Assembly: GCF_001748085.1 (NCBI RefSeq)
Contig: NZ_BBZK01000004.1
Coordinates: forward strand, 682,001 to 746,000
DNA from: Streptomyces sp. TP-A0874
GTDB taxonomy: Bacteria; Actinomycetota; Actinomycetes; Streptomycetales; Streptomycetaceae
Reading direction: 5' to 3'
DNA: 64,000 bases
Notes under the pieces: model-generated
The model's input: the letters and a program-made list of their open reading frames with translations, nothing else
Told to the model about the DNA's origin: nothing
The model's database searches: none
Program-made: the position numbers and the translations under genes
In this document: piece after piece, positions 17,891 through 26,427 of the stretch
Layout of the letters: each line of letters starts with the position of its first letter
Numbering within the stretch: the stretch's first letter is position 1

Positions 17891-18928
17891 TCATCCTGTG
17901 GCCCGAATCTCTCGGATGGTAAGAGTGACGTCACAGAATTCATTCAGACAGGCGGCAAAGCGGTCGCTGAGCACGATGTTGTCGTAGTCGTTGATCGGCG
18001 GTGACTCTTCAACCGTTTCGATGAGACCTTGCCCAAGGGTGGTGAAGCAGTTGAGGTGTTCACGGACTTCATCAGGTCCGTCGATGAGAACCATCTCTCT
18101 GAGCCTGGCCAGTCTGCTGTGGGCGTCCCGGGCGATCGCCAGGTTGTCCTGCCACTGTCGTTCGGATGCGGCCTTCGGGATCTGATCGATCACCACCGCG
18201 ATCTCGGGGTCCGGGTGCCGTGCCTGCAACTCCGGATCGCCAGGGTTCTTCGCCAGGGCCAGTGTCAGGGACGCTTCCTCGGCCATCTCACAGGACTCTT
18301 TGAGCTCACCGGCTGCCCTCAAGATCCTGAGGAGAACATCGCGGTCTCGGCGGTGGTCCAGCACCTTCAACTTTCCGAGCGCAGCCCAACCAGCCGCCAG
18401 GTAACGCTGGACATCCGTCCGCGGCAGCAGGCACGTGCCGTCTGCGTCCCTGATCGGCACGTAGACGGTGTACGGACTTACCTGGCCGGGCTTCTTCACC
18501 GGGGCCGCGATGACGTGCGGGAGGTTGCCAGGAGGCTGCGGTGGCACGTAGATGAACACGACGGCCAAGCCTTGTCCGTAGTCGCTCCGTTCTACGACCA
18601 CTCCACGGGGAGCGGGCGAGATCCGCTCTCGGATGAGCTTGCGGAGTTGATCCAGATTTACTGAGCCGCGTGGCACAGGGACAAGTTGGTCGAGAGTCTC
18701 CCTCCCGTCCTCCACCCGTGTGCTGATGCCCAGCACAAGCAGCCCGCCACGCTCGGTGTTTGCGAACGCCGCAACGTCCTTGGCAAGTTCCTCCACGTGC
18801 CCGGCGTTCTTCAGTTCGTAGGGCTGCCTCTTCGCGTCCAGCCAGTCGGACTCCTCCAGCCCCAGGAGCGCCAATGGGTTGTTTGCGTGCAGTGCCGACC
18901 GCGCACTGTCCAGATCCATTACCCGCAT
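17891..18928 (-). CDS. AlbA_2 (Schlafen-type) putative nucleic-acid or nucleotide-binding protein
   Basis: A 345-residue protein. Near residue 25 begins an AlbA_2 domain: EESDWLDAKRQPYEL, HVEELAKDVAAFANTERGG, LLVLGIS. This is the classic pattern E..x.DxK...AAFANTxGG. The C-terminal 150 residues are helical, without a known motif. The ATG at 18928 is chosen; the next at 18919 is equally possible. The gene is alone on the minus strand, inside the imperfect direct repeats formed by the recombinase 3' end, so it looks like cargo. AlbA_2 proteins occur as regulators and in several defence systems, but the role here is not known. Confidence 0.75.
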   Translation of the reverse strand: MRVMDLDSARSALHANNPLALLGLEESDWLDAKRQPYELKNAGHVEELAKDVAAFANTERGGLLVLGISTRVEDGRETLDQLVPVPRGSVNLDQLRKLIRERISPAPRGVVVERSDYGQGLAVVFIYVPPQPPGNLPHVIAAPVKKPGQVSPYTVYVPIRDADGTCLLPRTDVQRYLAAGWAALGKLKVLDHRRDRDVLLRILRAAGELKESCEMAEEASLTLALAKNPGDPELQARHPDPEIAVVIDQIPKAASERQWQDNLAIARDAHSRLARLREMVLIDGPDEVREHLNCFTTLGQGLIETVEESPPINDYDNIVLSDRFAACLNEFCDVTLTIREIRATG

Positions 18929-18987
18929 CGGACCAGTATCCCAGGCGAGGTCCGGGACCGTGTGGTGTTTTCCTCGGGCACTGCCCT

Positions 18988-19097
18988 CTCCACCTCTCCG
19001 AAGTGTTCGGCTTCCACGAGAAGACCGCCATGCGCTACGCGGACTCCTCATGGGTTCTGCTGGAGCAGGCCGCCGAGGCCGATCCCACGAGTTGACC
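18988..19097 (+). repeat. direct repeat copy B (orphan recombinase 3' end)
   Basis: An imperfect copy of 17730-17838, roughly four bases in five identical by eye, encoding EVFGFHEKTAMRYADSS and ending GAGTTGACC. Here it is not attached to a recombinase gene. It borders the AlbA_2 gene on the other side, overlapping only its upstream region. Confidence 0.85.
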
Positions 19098-19238
19098 ACG
19101 AACCCACCGGTGCACCCCCAGAATTGAATCGGGACACCACACCCTCGGGTTCGCGTTAAAGAACCTTCAGTTTCCACGAACTCGCGGGGGGTCTCCGACC
19201 TCGGGGATCACTCGAACCGTTATTGGCGCTGAGATCGA

Positions 19239-20783
19239 TCAGGGTCGGCGCTCTGGGCCGCTGCCGGGCTCGGCGGCAGCGGTGTCCTGGGATCGCGGCT
19301 GGCAGGGCCGGGCGAACGGGATCGCGGACCAGCCCTGCTCCAGGACGGCGTTGTGCTCCAGGAACTCGTACTGAGGGAACAGCTGGCGCAGGTTCGCGAC
19401 ACCGGCGTCATCGGCTGCGCAGAGGAGCTTGGCCAGGCTGGTGCTGGTGATGGTGACCGCGTCCTCCAGTTCGGCGATGGAGGTGACCATCACAGGGATG
19501 TCTGTGTCGGGCAGGGCCGCACGGTACGCGGGGGTGTTGATCTGGTGGAACAGCTCCGCGGTCACCACCATCCCGATCATCCGGCGGTCGGCCGGGATGT
19601 CGGCAAGCTCCGGGTACTTGCCGGAGCGGAGAAGGTCCACCGACCCGTTGATCTGCTCGAACGCCTTCTTGAGCGGCGTGGCGAGGAGCAGGCTGGTGAA
19701 GTCCGGCCCGCCGAGCCGCAGTTGCTCGCTCGGGCGGGTAGATTTCACCTCGACCAGCAGGACCAGGTCGGGGAAGACGACGAAGAAGTCGATCGTCTTC
19801 TTCTTGTCCTTCTTGGAGATCTTGACCAGGACCTCGGGGTGGATCTTGGCGTCGAGCAGTAGGTCTAGCTGGCGGCCGACGTAACGCTCGAAGAGCCTGC
19901 CGACGTCGTTGGTGAACGCCTTGCCCCACTCCGACTTGTTGTCGCCCCCGGTGTAGTAGAGGCCGAGAGGCGTGGCCTTGCCCAGTACGGCAGCCGGCAC
20001 CGGGACGAGGTAGCCGCCCGGAACACCGCCAACCAGCGGACTGGACCGGAGCGGGTTGTGGGTGTAACGACGCAGGAGCGGATCGTGGTCGTCGGGGAAG
20101 GCTGCGCGGAGCTTGTTCTTGGTGGTGACGAAGTGCCGGTTCAGCACCGTCTTGACCTGGGCGGGGGAGCGGAGCCCGTCGAACTGGTCGTAGTCCGCGA
20201 CGGCCAACCAGTCCAGGGCGAACCGTCCGCGACGGCGCGGATTCGGGTGGGCGGTGGCGCAGCCCCAGACGAGGTGGACGATGCCGAGGTAGTCCGCCAG
20301 GGAGCAGCCGAGTAGCTCGTGGTCCCACCCCGGCAGGATCACCTCCAGCGGGTCGTCCGCATCGTCTGGGTAGGGGGTCTGATCCAGCAGGGCAATGGAG
20401 CGGCTCAGCTGTGCGTAGGCGTCCTCCTGCCACGGGCCCTGGTGGTGAGTGGCCCGCTGCAGATACCCCTCCCAGCGCTTCATGCCTTCCGGTTCCTGGG
20501 TAACCGGGTCGTCAAGGGCCAGGAACAGGTCGAGGATCTGATGGAGGTCCGCGCTGGTCGCGCCGGGTCGGCTGTCCCGGCCCCGAGCCAGGGAGACCCA
20601 GGCCGCGTCGAGCAGGGCCCACGGCGCATACAGACTGAGGCCCCGGGCGGCCAGGTCGCGGACGGGCGGGAGGCTGGCGCTGGTGGCCGCGATCAACTGC
20701 GTGAGCGAATTCGGGTCGTGACGCAGGACCCGCTCGAAGTACTCGGTCTCCGGAACGGGGTAGGAAGAGAAGGGTCGCCGCAT
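19239..20783 (-). CDS. large protein with PD-(D/E)XK nuclease-like motif
   Basis: A 514-residue protein of no recognised full-length family. The N-terminal 280 residues are mixed helix. Residues 331-350 read TIDFFVVFPDLVLLVEVKST in part (Asp332, Glu345, Lys347), the spacing of a PD-(D/E)XK restriction-type nuclease core, with GRLFERYVGRQL as the helix before it. The start is the ATG at 20783 (MRRPFSSYPVPET), since the frame upstream has no such pattern. It lies between the AlbA_2 gene and an IS remnant in a mobile region, a usual place for restriction or defence genes. Nuclease activity is inferred. Confidence 0.65.
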   Translation of the reverse strand: MRRPFSSYPVPETEYFERVLRHDPNSLTQLIAATSASLPPVRDLAARGLSLYAPWALLDAAWVSLARGRDSRPGATSADLHQILDLFLALDDPVTQEPEGMKRWEGYLQRATHHQGPWQEDAYAQLSRSIALLDQTPYPDDADDPLEVILPGWDHELLGCSLADYLGIVHLVWGCATAHPNPRRRGRFALDWLAVADYDQFDGLRSPAQVKTVLNRHFVTTKNKLRAAFPDDHDPLLRRYTHNPLRSSPLVGGVPGGYLVPVPAAVLGKATPLGLYYTGGDNKSEWGKAFTNDVGRLFERYVGRQLDLLLDAKIHPEVLVKISKKDKKKTIDFFVVFPDLVLLVEVKSTRPSEQLRLGGPDFTSLLLATPLKKAFEQINGSVDLLRSGKYPELADIPADRRMIGMVVTAELFHQINTPAYRAALPDTDIPVMVTSIAELEDAVTITSTSLAKLLCAADDAGVANLRQLFPQYEFLEHNAVLEQGWSAIPFARPCQPRSQDTAAAEPGSGPERRP

Positions 20784-20939
20784 ATCTGAAGATTCTCCGC
20801 CTCTACCTATCGGGGCGCGACGGGATTTCCCCACACCGGGCATCGAGGTCCCTCCACCACCCGCTGGGTGATGGGACTGCTGCACGGACAGGTGACACCT
20901 GACCTGGCTTGCTGAGAGGCGGCCTGGAAGGATGTTGCA

Positions 20940-21085
20940 GTGCCCAAGCCGTATCCGAAGGAATTCCGCGAGGACGTCGTGCGGGTCGCGGGCAACCGCG
21001 AGCCCGGCGTCAGAAACGCCTGGCCCGATTGACCCCCGTCGAGTGCGAGACCATCAAGACCCCAGCCGCAGCCCTGGCTGCATAA
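20940..21085 (+). mobile_element. IS3-like transposase remnant (both ends joined)
   Basis: GTG 20940 starts PKPYPKEFREDVVRVAGNRE, the N-terminus of IS3-type OrfA transposases, with GGAAGG upstream. After about 70 bases the reading changes frame and becomes KRLARLTPVECETI...ALAA and a stop at 21085, typical of the OrfB C-terminus. The internal part is deleted. A perfect 11-base inverted repeat, GCCCTGGCTGC at 21071-21081 and its complement at 21128-21138, lies at the right end. Confidence 0.7.
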
Positions 21086-21238
21086 ACCCCGCTGTCACCC
21101 GATCATGCAGCAGTCCCCATTCAATCAGCAGCCAGGGCGCCCCAGAGAGCCGGACGGCCACTCCTCGCAAGCCACTGAGGCAGAGCGCTATAAGCCACAT
21201 CCGGCCCTCCTGGGCCGCCCAACAACTTACGGAGCGCT

Positions 21239-21487
21239 ATGAGCACTTCCGAACTGTCCTGTTTCAAGAGCAGCTACAGCGGCTCGCAGGGTGACGACTG
21301 CGTCGAGGTCGCACTGTCCTGGCACAAGTCCAGCTACAGCAGCGGCAGCCAAGGCGACTGCGTCGAGGTAGCCTCCTGCCCCGACACCGTCCACGTCCGG
21401 GACTCCAAGCGGAAACACGGCCCACAGCTCGCTCTGCCCCCGGCGGCGTGGAGCCACTTCCTGTCCTACGCCACGCAGACCCCCTGA
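21239..21487 (+). CDS. DUF397 domain protein with duplicated motif
   Basis: An 82-residue protein. DUF397 is recognised from WHKSSYSSGSQGDCVEVA, VHVRDSKRKHGPQL and the end segment AAWSHFLSYA. A second, shorter copy of the first motif (FKSSYSGSQGDDCVEVA) precedes it, so the N-terminus is a tandem duplication. The ATG at 21239 has GGAG eight bases upstream. DUF397 proteins normally sit next to an XRE regulator as a partner; none is adjacent here. Its function in Streptomyces is regulatory but poorly defined. Confidence 0.85.
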   Translation: MSTSELSCFKSSYSGSQGDDCVEVALSWHKSSYSSGSQGDCVEVASCPDTVHVRDSKRKHGPQLALPPAAWSHFLSYATQTP

Positions 21488-21506
21488 CCATTCCGTCCAC
21501 GCACCT

Positions 21507-21537
21507 CTCGCCCCGGTTCCACCCGAGCCGGGGCGAG
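21507..21537. terminator. bidirectional terminator hairpin
   Basis: CTCGCCCCGG and CCGGGGCGAG form a perfect 10-bp stem with an 11-base loop between the convergent DUF397 and FAH-family genes. No T tract is present, which is normal in this GC-rich context. Confidence 0.75.
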
Positions 21538-21541
21538 GCGC

Positions 21542-22390
21542 TCAGGTCTCGGGCAGCCGGACGCGGACCCGGTTGCGGAGCAGCCCGATGCCGTCGATCT
21601 CGACCGTCACCTCGCCCCCGTCGGTGAGCAGCAGCGGCGGCCTCCGCGCCACGCCCACCCCGGACGGGGTGCCGGTGAGCAGCACATCGCCCGGTTGGAG
21701 GGTGAGATAGCGGCTGGTGAACGAGACCAGTTCGGCCACCGGGAAGATCATGTCGGCGACGCTGCCGTGCTGCACCACGGCGCCGTCCACCGTGGTGCGG
21801 ATGGTCAGCGCTCGCAGGTCCGGGACGGCCTCCGCGCTGACCAGCACCGGACCGAGTGGACAGGAGCCCCTGAAGGACTTGCCCCGGAACCACAGGGTGT
21901 CCTCCCGCTGGAAGTCACGAGCGGTCAGGTCGTTGGCGATCGTGTAGCCGAGGACGTGACCGAGCGCCTTCCGCACCGGGACACCGGCGGTCTCCCTGCC
22001 GATGACGACCGCGAGTTCGCCCTCGTAGTCCACCTCGGCCGAGGGCAGCACCAGCTCGGCATCCGGATCCGCCAGGGCGCCCGGCGTCTTGCCGAACAGC
22101 AGGGGTCTCGGTCCGGGTTCGGCGCCGACCTCCCTGGCATGGTCGTGGTAGTTGAGCCCGACACCGACGACGGCGGCCGGACTGCGTACCGGAGCGAGCG
22201 GGGTCAGCGCCCGTACCGGCACCCGCGGCCCCTCGGCCGTGAGCGGGTCGGTCCCGGCCGCCAGGCATTCCCGGAGGACGTCTGCGCAGACGTGGGAGGA
22301 TTCCGTGGCCACCAGCACGGCCGCCGCCGCGCCCGCGCTCGACCGGGCCAGCACCGTCCGGTTCCCGAACCGGGCTCGGATGAGGAACAC
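21542..22390 (-). CDS. fumarylacetoacetate hydrolase (FAH) family protein
   Basis: A 282-residue enzyme with GLNYHDHAREVG, FGKTPGAL and VDYEGELAVVIG (metal-ligand acidic pair), then GYTIANDLTARDFQ and LLTGTPSGVG near the end. These are the FAH/2-hydroxyhepta-2,4-diene-dioate isomerase family marks. They hydrolyse or decarboxylate C-C bonds in beta-diketo or 2-oxo acids with a divalent metal. The GTG at 22390 is preceded by AAGGCGGTGG. It is the last gene of the minus-strand catabolic operon, so it may act late, on the carbon skeleton left after ring opening. Confidence 0.9.
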   Translation of the reverse strand: MFLIRARFGNRTVLARSSAGAAAAVLVATESSHVCADVLRECLAAGTDPLTAEGPRVPVRALTPLAPVRSPAAVVGVGLNYHDHAREVGAEPGPRPLLFGKTPGALADPDAELVLPSAEVDYEGELAVVIGRETAGVPVRKALGHVLGYTIANDLTARDFQREDTLWFRGKSFRGSCPLGPVLVSAEAVPDLRALTIRTTVDGAVVQHGSVADMIFPVAELVSFTSRYLTLQPGDVLLTGTPSGVGVARRPPLLLTDGGEVTVEIDGIGLLRNRVRVRLPET

Positions 22391-22424
22391 CGTGGTCCAC
22401 CGCCTTCGGTCATGTGGGGGCCGT

Positions 22425-22805
22425 TCAGTCCTGGGGAGCGCGGTGGCGGTACTCGAGCAACGCTTCACGCGGCACGGCCTCCAACGCCTTGATGTTGGTG
22501 GCGGCGAGATCGACGGGGCACGCGTATCCGGCCTGATACGCCTCGTACCACTTGCTGGCGATGACGCACCAGCGGTCGCCCGGTTTCAGGCCGGGGAAGT
22601 CGAGATCGGGCCGCGGGGTGGCGATGTCGTTGCCCACGGTGGCCTGGAAGCTGATGAAGGCCTCGTTCACCACGGCACACACCGTGTGGCCCTTCGGATT
22701 GTCCGGCCCGGTGTAGCAGAAGCCGTCCCTCCGGTATCCGGTGACGGGGTCGAAACCGCAGGCTTCCAGGGGCCCGCCCAGGACGTTCAGCGCTTGTTCG
22801 GCCAT
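22425..22805 (-). CDS. DUF2237 family protein
   Basis: A 126-residue protein. The family is recognised from NVLGGPLEACGFDPVTGYRR, DGFCYTG, HTVCAVVNEAFISF, GNDIATPRP and GLKPGDRWCVIASKW. No catalytic role is established for DUF2237. The ATG at 22805 is chosen because GAGGTGG lies just upstream; the GTG at 22814 would overlap that site. It sits 10 bases after the amidase stop, inside the operon. Confidence 0.85.
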   Translation of the reverse strand: MAEQALNVLGGPLEACGFDPVTGYRRDGFCYTGPDNPKGHTVCAVVNEAFISFQATVGNDIATPRPDLDFPGLKPGDRWCVIASKWYEAYQAGYACPVDLAATNIKALEAVPREALLEYRHRAPQD

Positions 22806-22815
22806 TGCTGCCACC

Positions 22816-24417
22816 TCACGGGGTCGTTGCGGGTATGGGGCACTCGAAGACGTGCTGCTGGAACTCGGCGGCGACCCGGGCGAGCCGGGCGTCGGAGCCG
22901 TGGCGTCCGACCAGCAGCATGCCGACCGGCAGCCCGTCGACGAGGCCGCAGGGGACGCTCAGGGCAGGGTGACCGGTCAGGTTGAACACGCAGTTGTTGT
23001 CATGCATCTCGAACGCCAGATCGCTCTCCAGGACCGCCTGCCGGGGATCCTCGGGCAGATGGTGCGGGAGCATCGGCACCGTGGGCAGCGCCAGGATGTC
23101 GACCTGGCTGAGCAGTTCGTCGATCTCCTCCCGCAGCCGGCGGCGCAACCGCTGTGCGTGGGCCATGACGAGCCCGTGGGTGCTCTCCCTGAGCACCGTG
23201 GCGCCCAGGAGCGCCAACGCCCCGCCGACCGGGAGGTCCTCGGGTCGCTCGGCGAGCGCGGTGCCGAAAACGGCTCCGAACAGCGGGTGGTAAGGATCGG
23301 TGTGGTTGTTGCCCTGGAGCCGGGATTCGAAGACGGTGGTCAGACCGCCCTCCAGGGAGATGGGCAGATGGATGTCCCGGCCGTGCCGGTGCAGCGGTGC
23401 CGAGAGCTCTCCCGCCACCACCATTCCCAGCGAGTCGAGCGCCCCGGCGGCTTCTCTGACCCGCTGGTCCACTCGGTGGTCGGAGCGGTCCGGCCAACCG
23501 AACCCTTCCGCCAGCAGCCCCACCCGCAGTCCGGCGACCGGACGCCGGTAGGCGGACGCGTACGCCTCTCCGTCCACCGGAGCGGCGGCCGCGTCGAGGA
23601 AGGCGGGCAGGTCGGCGGCGGACCGGGTGAGTACGCCGATGTGGTCCATGGTGCGCTCGGTGGGCATGGCACCGTCGTAGTCGATCGCCCCGAAGGTGGG
23701 CTTCAGGCCGACGACACCGCACCAGGCGGCCGGGTTGCGCACCGACCCTCCCAGGTCGGTACCGATGGCGAAGTCGGCCGCCCCGGTCGCCACCAGCACG
23801 GCGCCGCCGCTGGTCGACCCGCCGGCGGCTCGCGCCGGGTCCCAGGGGTTGCCGACCGGCCCGCCGGCACTGGTGAAGCTCGAGCCGGAGTAGCACAGGT
23901 CCTCGCAGACGGAGGTGCCCGCGATGACTCCCCCGGCGGCGCGGACCCGCTCCACCACCGCGGAGTCCGACCCCGGGACGAAGCCGGCCATCAGTTCGCC
24001 GCCCAGGGTCATGGGGACCCCGCGCACCGCGATGGTCTCCTTGACGGTGACGGTGCGGCCTGCCAGCGGCCCCTCCCGCAACTCCCGCGGCTCGTCGATC
24101 CGGTACCGCCAGGCACCGTGCGGGTCGGCGGCGGTGCGGTGCAGCAGGGTGACCGGCACGGCTGCCGGTTCCGGGGCGATGTCGCCCCCCGCCAGTTGGT
24201 GGACCCGCCGATAGGTGCCGCGCATCCGGTCGATCGCCGGGCGGAGCCGGTCGACGAGTTCCGGGGTGAGGTTCCACCGAGCGGCCGCGGCGGCCAACCG
24301 GGCCCGGTCCGAAACGGGATCGGCCAGCGCCGCGTTGATCGCCTCGGCCGCTGCCGCCGCGGGATCGTTCACCGGGGTGGCCGGGCGCCCTCTGTCATCC
24401 ATCCGCGAGGTCTTCAT
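22816..24417 (-). CDS. amidase signature family hydrolase
   Basis: A 533-residue amidase with the complete Ser-cisSer-Lys triad: Lys126 in RTVTVKET, Ser203 in AGGSTSGGA, and the nucleophile Ser225 in GTDLGGSVRNPA. It hydrolyses an amide to acid and ammonia. The ATG at 24417 overlaps the DUF1116 stop (ATGA) and has GAGGA eight bases upstream. Within this operon it would release ammonia from an open-ring amide intermediate. The exact substrate is not visible. Confidence 0.92.
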   Translation of the reverse strand: MKTSRMDDRGRPATPVNDPAAAAAEAINAALADPVSDRARLAAAAARWNLTPELVDRLRPAIDRMRGTYRRVHQLAGGDIAPEPAAVPVTLLHRTAADPHGAWRYRIDEPRELREGPLAGRTVTVKETIAVRGVPMTLGGELMAGFVPGSDSAVVERVRAAGGVIAGTSVCEDLCYSGSSFTSAGGPVGNPWDPARAAGGSTSGGAVLVATGAADFAIGTDLGGSVRNPAAWCGVVGLKPTFGAIDYDGAMPTERTMDHIGVLTRSAADLPAFLDAAAAPVDGEAYASAYRRPVAGLRVGLLAEGFGWPDRSDHRVDQRVREAAGALDSLGMVVAGELSAPLHRHGRDIHLPISLEGGLTTVFESRLQGNNHTDPYHPLFGAVFGTALAERPEDLPVGGALALLGATVLRESTHGLVMAHAQRLRRRLREEIDELLSQVDILALPTVPMLPHHLPEDPRQAVLESDLAFEMHDNNCVFNLTGHPALSVPCGLVDGLPVGMLLVGRHGSDARLARVAAEFQQHVFECPIPATTP

Positions 24418-25661
24418 TCGCGGTCCTCGTGCTCCAGGGCCCTGCTGGCCTCGACGAAGGGCTCCACGGGGATGGGCGTGATCCCGGCGCCCACCCGTCC
24501 GCGCCCCGGGACCCGGTGTGCCAGGCCGTTGTTGATCACGGGCTGGATCCCGCTGCTCCGTACCCGGTGCACATCGATGCCCAGGGGGGTGCCTCGGAAA
24601 TCCTCGCCGGGTATCAGCAGCCGAGTGGAGGAACCGGCGGTCACCTCGCGCATCCGGCCGGTTATCCGGTGCGCGAGCGCCATGTCGCCGCCGACGAAGG
24701 ACATGATCGCGGGGGCGGCGGTCATGGCGAACGCGCCGAAGCCGGCGGTCTCGGCGACCATGGAGTCCCCCATGGTCGGAGTGACGTCGTCCATGGTGGC
24801 GCCGTCCACGAGGACCGGGGTGCCCACGGGGGATGCCGTGGTGAACCACCGGTCGCCCAGCCCGCTCACCCGGATGCCGAACTCGCGGCCGTTGCCGGCC
24901 ATGGTCGTCACGATCGGACTACCGGGCACGCCGGCCGCGGCGGTGGTGACCGCCTTCGCCGCGGCGATGGCGAACGGCAGGGCGAAATGCCCGTTCCCGG
25001 CGATGACCGCGGCGACCCGCGAGACCGTGTCGCGGTCGTGGGAGCTGCGGAGCAGGGCGGGTGTGAGATGGGTCAGCAGCGCGGCGGTGGTGGCGACCAG
25101 GCGGTTGTGGCAGTCGTCGCCGCGCCGCAGTCCCTCGGCCACCAGGGCCATCAGGTCGAGCGACTCGCTTTCGCCGATCGCCTCGTCCAGGACCGGTGCC
25201 AGTACCTCGCCGAGCCAGCGCAGTCGGGCGACGGTGTCCTGGTCGTAGCTGCCGTAGCGGACGGCACCGCCGATGCCCTCGTTGACCGGGGCGAAGGTGG
25301 TGACCGAGCCGGCCCGGGCGACCACCACCGGGGTGCTGGGGGTGACGATCCCGGCCATCGGCCCCACCCCTCCGGCGTCGTGGCAGGGGCTGATCTCCAC
25401 TTCGCCCCGGTCGATGATGGCTTCGGCCTCGGCCGCCGTGGCGGCCTCGCCCTCCAGGAGCAGTCCTCCGACGAGGGCGCCGCGCATCGGACCGGGAACG
25501 TCGGGGAGGGCGATCGGTGGGCCGGCGTGCAGGAAGTGGCGTTCGGTGACCTGATCGATCACCTCACCGGCCCTGCACACTCGGTGCAGCACCACCTCGG
25601 TGCTGTTCATGGCGTCTATCGGGGATCTGGCACCCTTCGGAGGGGTCTTGTTGCTGGGCAT
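24414..25661 (-). CDS. DUF1116 (YlbE/AllG-like) family protein
   Basis: A 415-residue protein with the DUF1116 pattern: GPMRGALVGGLLLEG, ISPCHDAGGVGPMAGIVTPS, FAPVNEGIGGAVRYG, ETAGFGAFAMTAAP. In Escherichia coli the related YlbE works with FdrA and YlbF as the oxamate transcarbamylase of allantoin breakdown (established for that set, as I recall). Neither partner is visible here, so a carbamoyl transfer role is only suggested. The ATG at 25661 follows AGGAG and the gene is coupled to the amidase. Its presence argues for a ureide or nitrogen-heterocycle substrate. Confidence 0.8.
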   Translation of the reverse strand: MPSNKTPPKGARSPIDAMNSTEVVLHRVCRAGEVIDQVTERHFLHAGPPIALPDVPGPMRGALVGGLLLEGEAATAAEAEAIIDRGEVEISPCHDAGGVGPMAGIVTPSTPVVVARAGSVTTFAPVNEGIGGAVRYGSYDQDTVARLRWLGEVLAPVLDEAIGESESLDLMALVAEGLRRGDDCHNRLVATTAALLTHLTPALLRSSHDRDTVSRVAAVIAGNGHFALPFAIAAAKAVTTAAAGVPGSPIVTTMAGNGREFGIRVSGLGDRWFTTASPVGTPVLVDGATMDDVTPTMGDSMVAETAGFGAFAMTAAPAIMSFVGGDMALAHRITGRMREVTAGSSTRLLIPGEDFRGTPLGIDVHRVRSSGIQPVINNGLAHRVPGRGRVGAGITPIPVEPFVEASRALEHEDRE

Positions 25662-25722
25662 GCGGTGTCTCCTGACCCGAGGCCGTGGAAGAGGGATGCG
25701 CAGCGGCGGCGCTGCTGGGTGT

Positions 25723-26427
25723 TCAGTCGGTCGGCGTCTCCTGTTTCCGCTGGGCGAGCCTCCGGCGGACGATCTCGCGGTTGAGCCTGGCGTGTTGGCG
25801 GGCCCGCTCGGCGGCGAGGTCCGGACTGCGGGAGGCGATCGCCTCGTACAGCGCGGTGTGCTCGTCGACGAGGTCGTGGGGGTCTCCGGTCTGCCGCAGC
25901 AGCCAGTGCATCCGCCCCTGCAGGGGCAGTAACACGGTCTGCAGCAGGGCGTTGTGGGAGAGGTTGAGGATCTCGTCGTGGAAGGCCTCGTTGGCCCGGC
26001 CCAGCGCGATCTCGTCCGCGCTCTCCACGGCCTTGCGGGCCTTGTCGAGCAGTTTCCGCATCTTCCGGAGTTCGCCCGCGGTGGCCCGGTGGGCCGCCTG
26101 GCGGCAGGCCAGCACCTCCAGCGCCTCCCGCACGTCGAACAGTTCCTCGACGTCCTGCTCCGACAGTTGGACCACTTCCGCCCCTCGGCGGGGCACGGCT
26201 CGGACGAAGCCCTCACTCTCCAGCGCGCGCAGCGCTTCCCGAACGGGCACCCGGGAGATGCCGAGCTGGGCGGCGAGGTCGCTCTCCACCAGGCGGGTTC
26301 CCGGCGGGTGGACGTTGTCGATGATCTGCTGTCGCAACTCGTCGCGGACGCGTTCCCGCAGCGGCTGGTAGTCGGCGTCGATGTTGCGGGTGGGGGCGGG
26401 GAGGGACTTCCCTGCTCGGCTGCTCAT
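25723..26427 (-). CDS. GntR family (FCD type) transcriptional regulator
   Basis: A 234-residue FadR-subfamily regulator. The winged helix is [53 protein letters not shown], and the FCD ligand domain follows with metal-site residues in [16 protein letters not shown] and [15 protein letters not shown]. It is translationally coupled to the deacetylase gene (ATGA at 26424). The divergent promoter region at 28.2 kb carries two GTATAC operators that fit this class, so it most likely represses both arms and is released by a pathway acid. Confidence 0.9.
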   Translation of the reverse strand: MSSRAGKSLPAPTRNIDADYQPLRERVRDELRQQIIDNVHPPGTRLVESDLAAQLGISRVPVREALRALESEGFVRAVPRRGAEVVQLSEQDVEELFDVREALEVLACRQAAHRATAGELRKMRKLLDKARKAVESADEIALGRANEAFHDEILNLSHNALLQTVLLPLQGRMHWLLRQTGDPHDLVDEHTALYEAIASRSPDLAAERARQHARLNREIVRRRLAQRKQETPTD

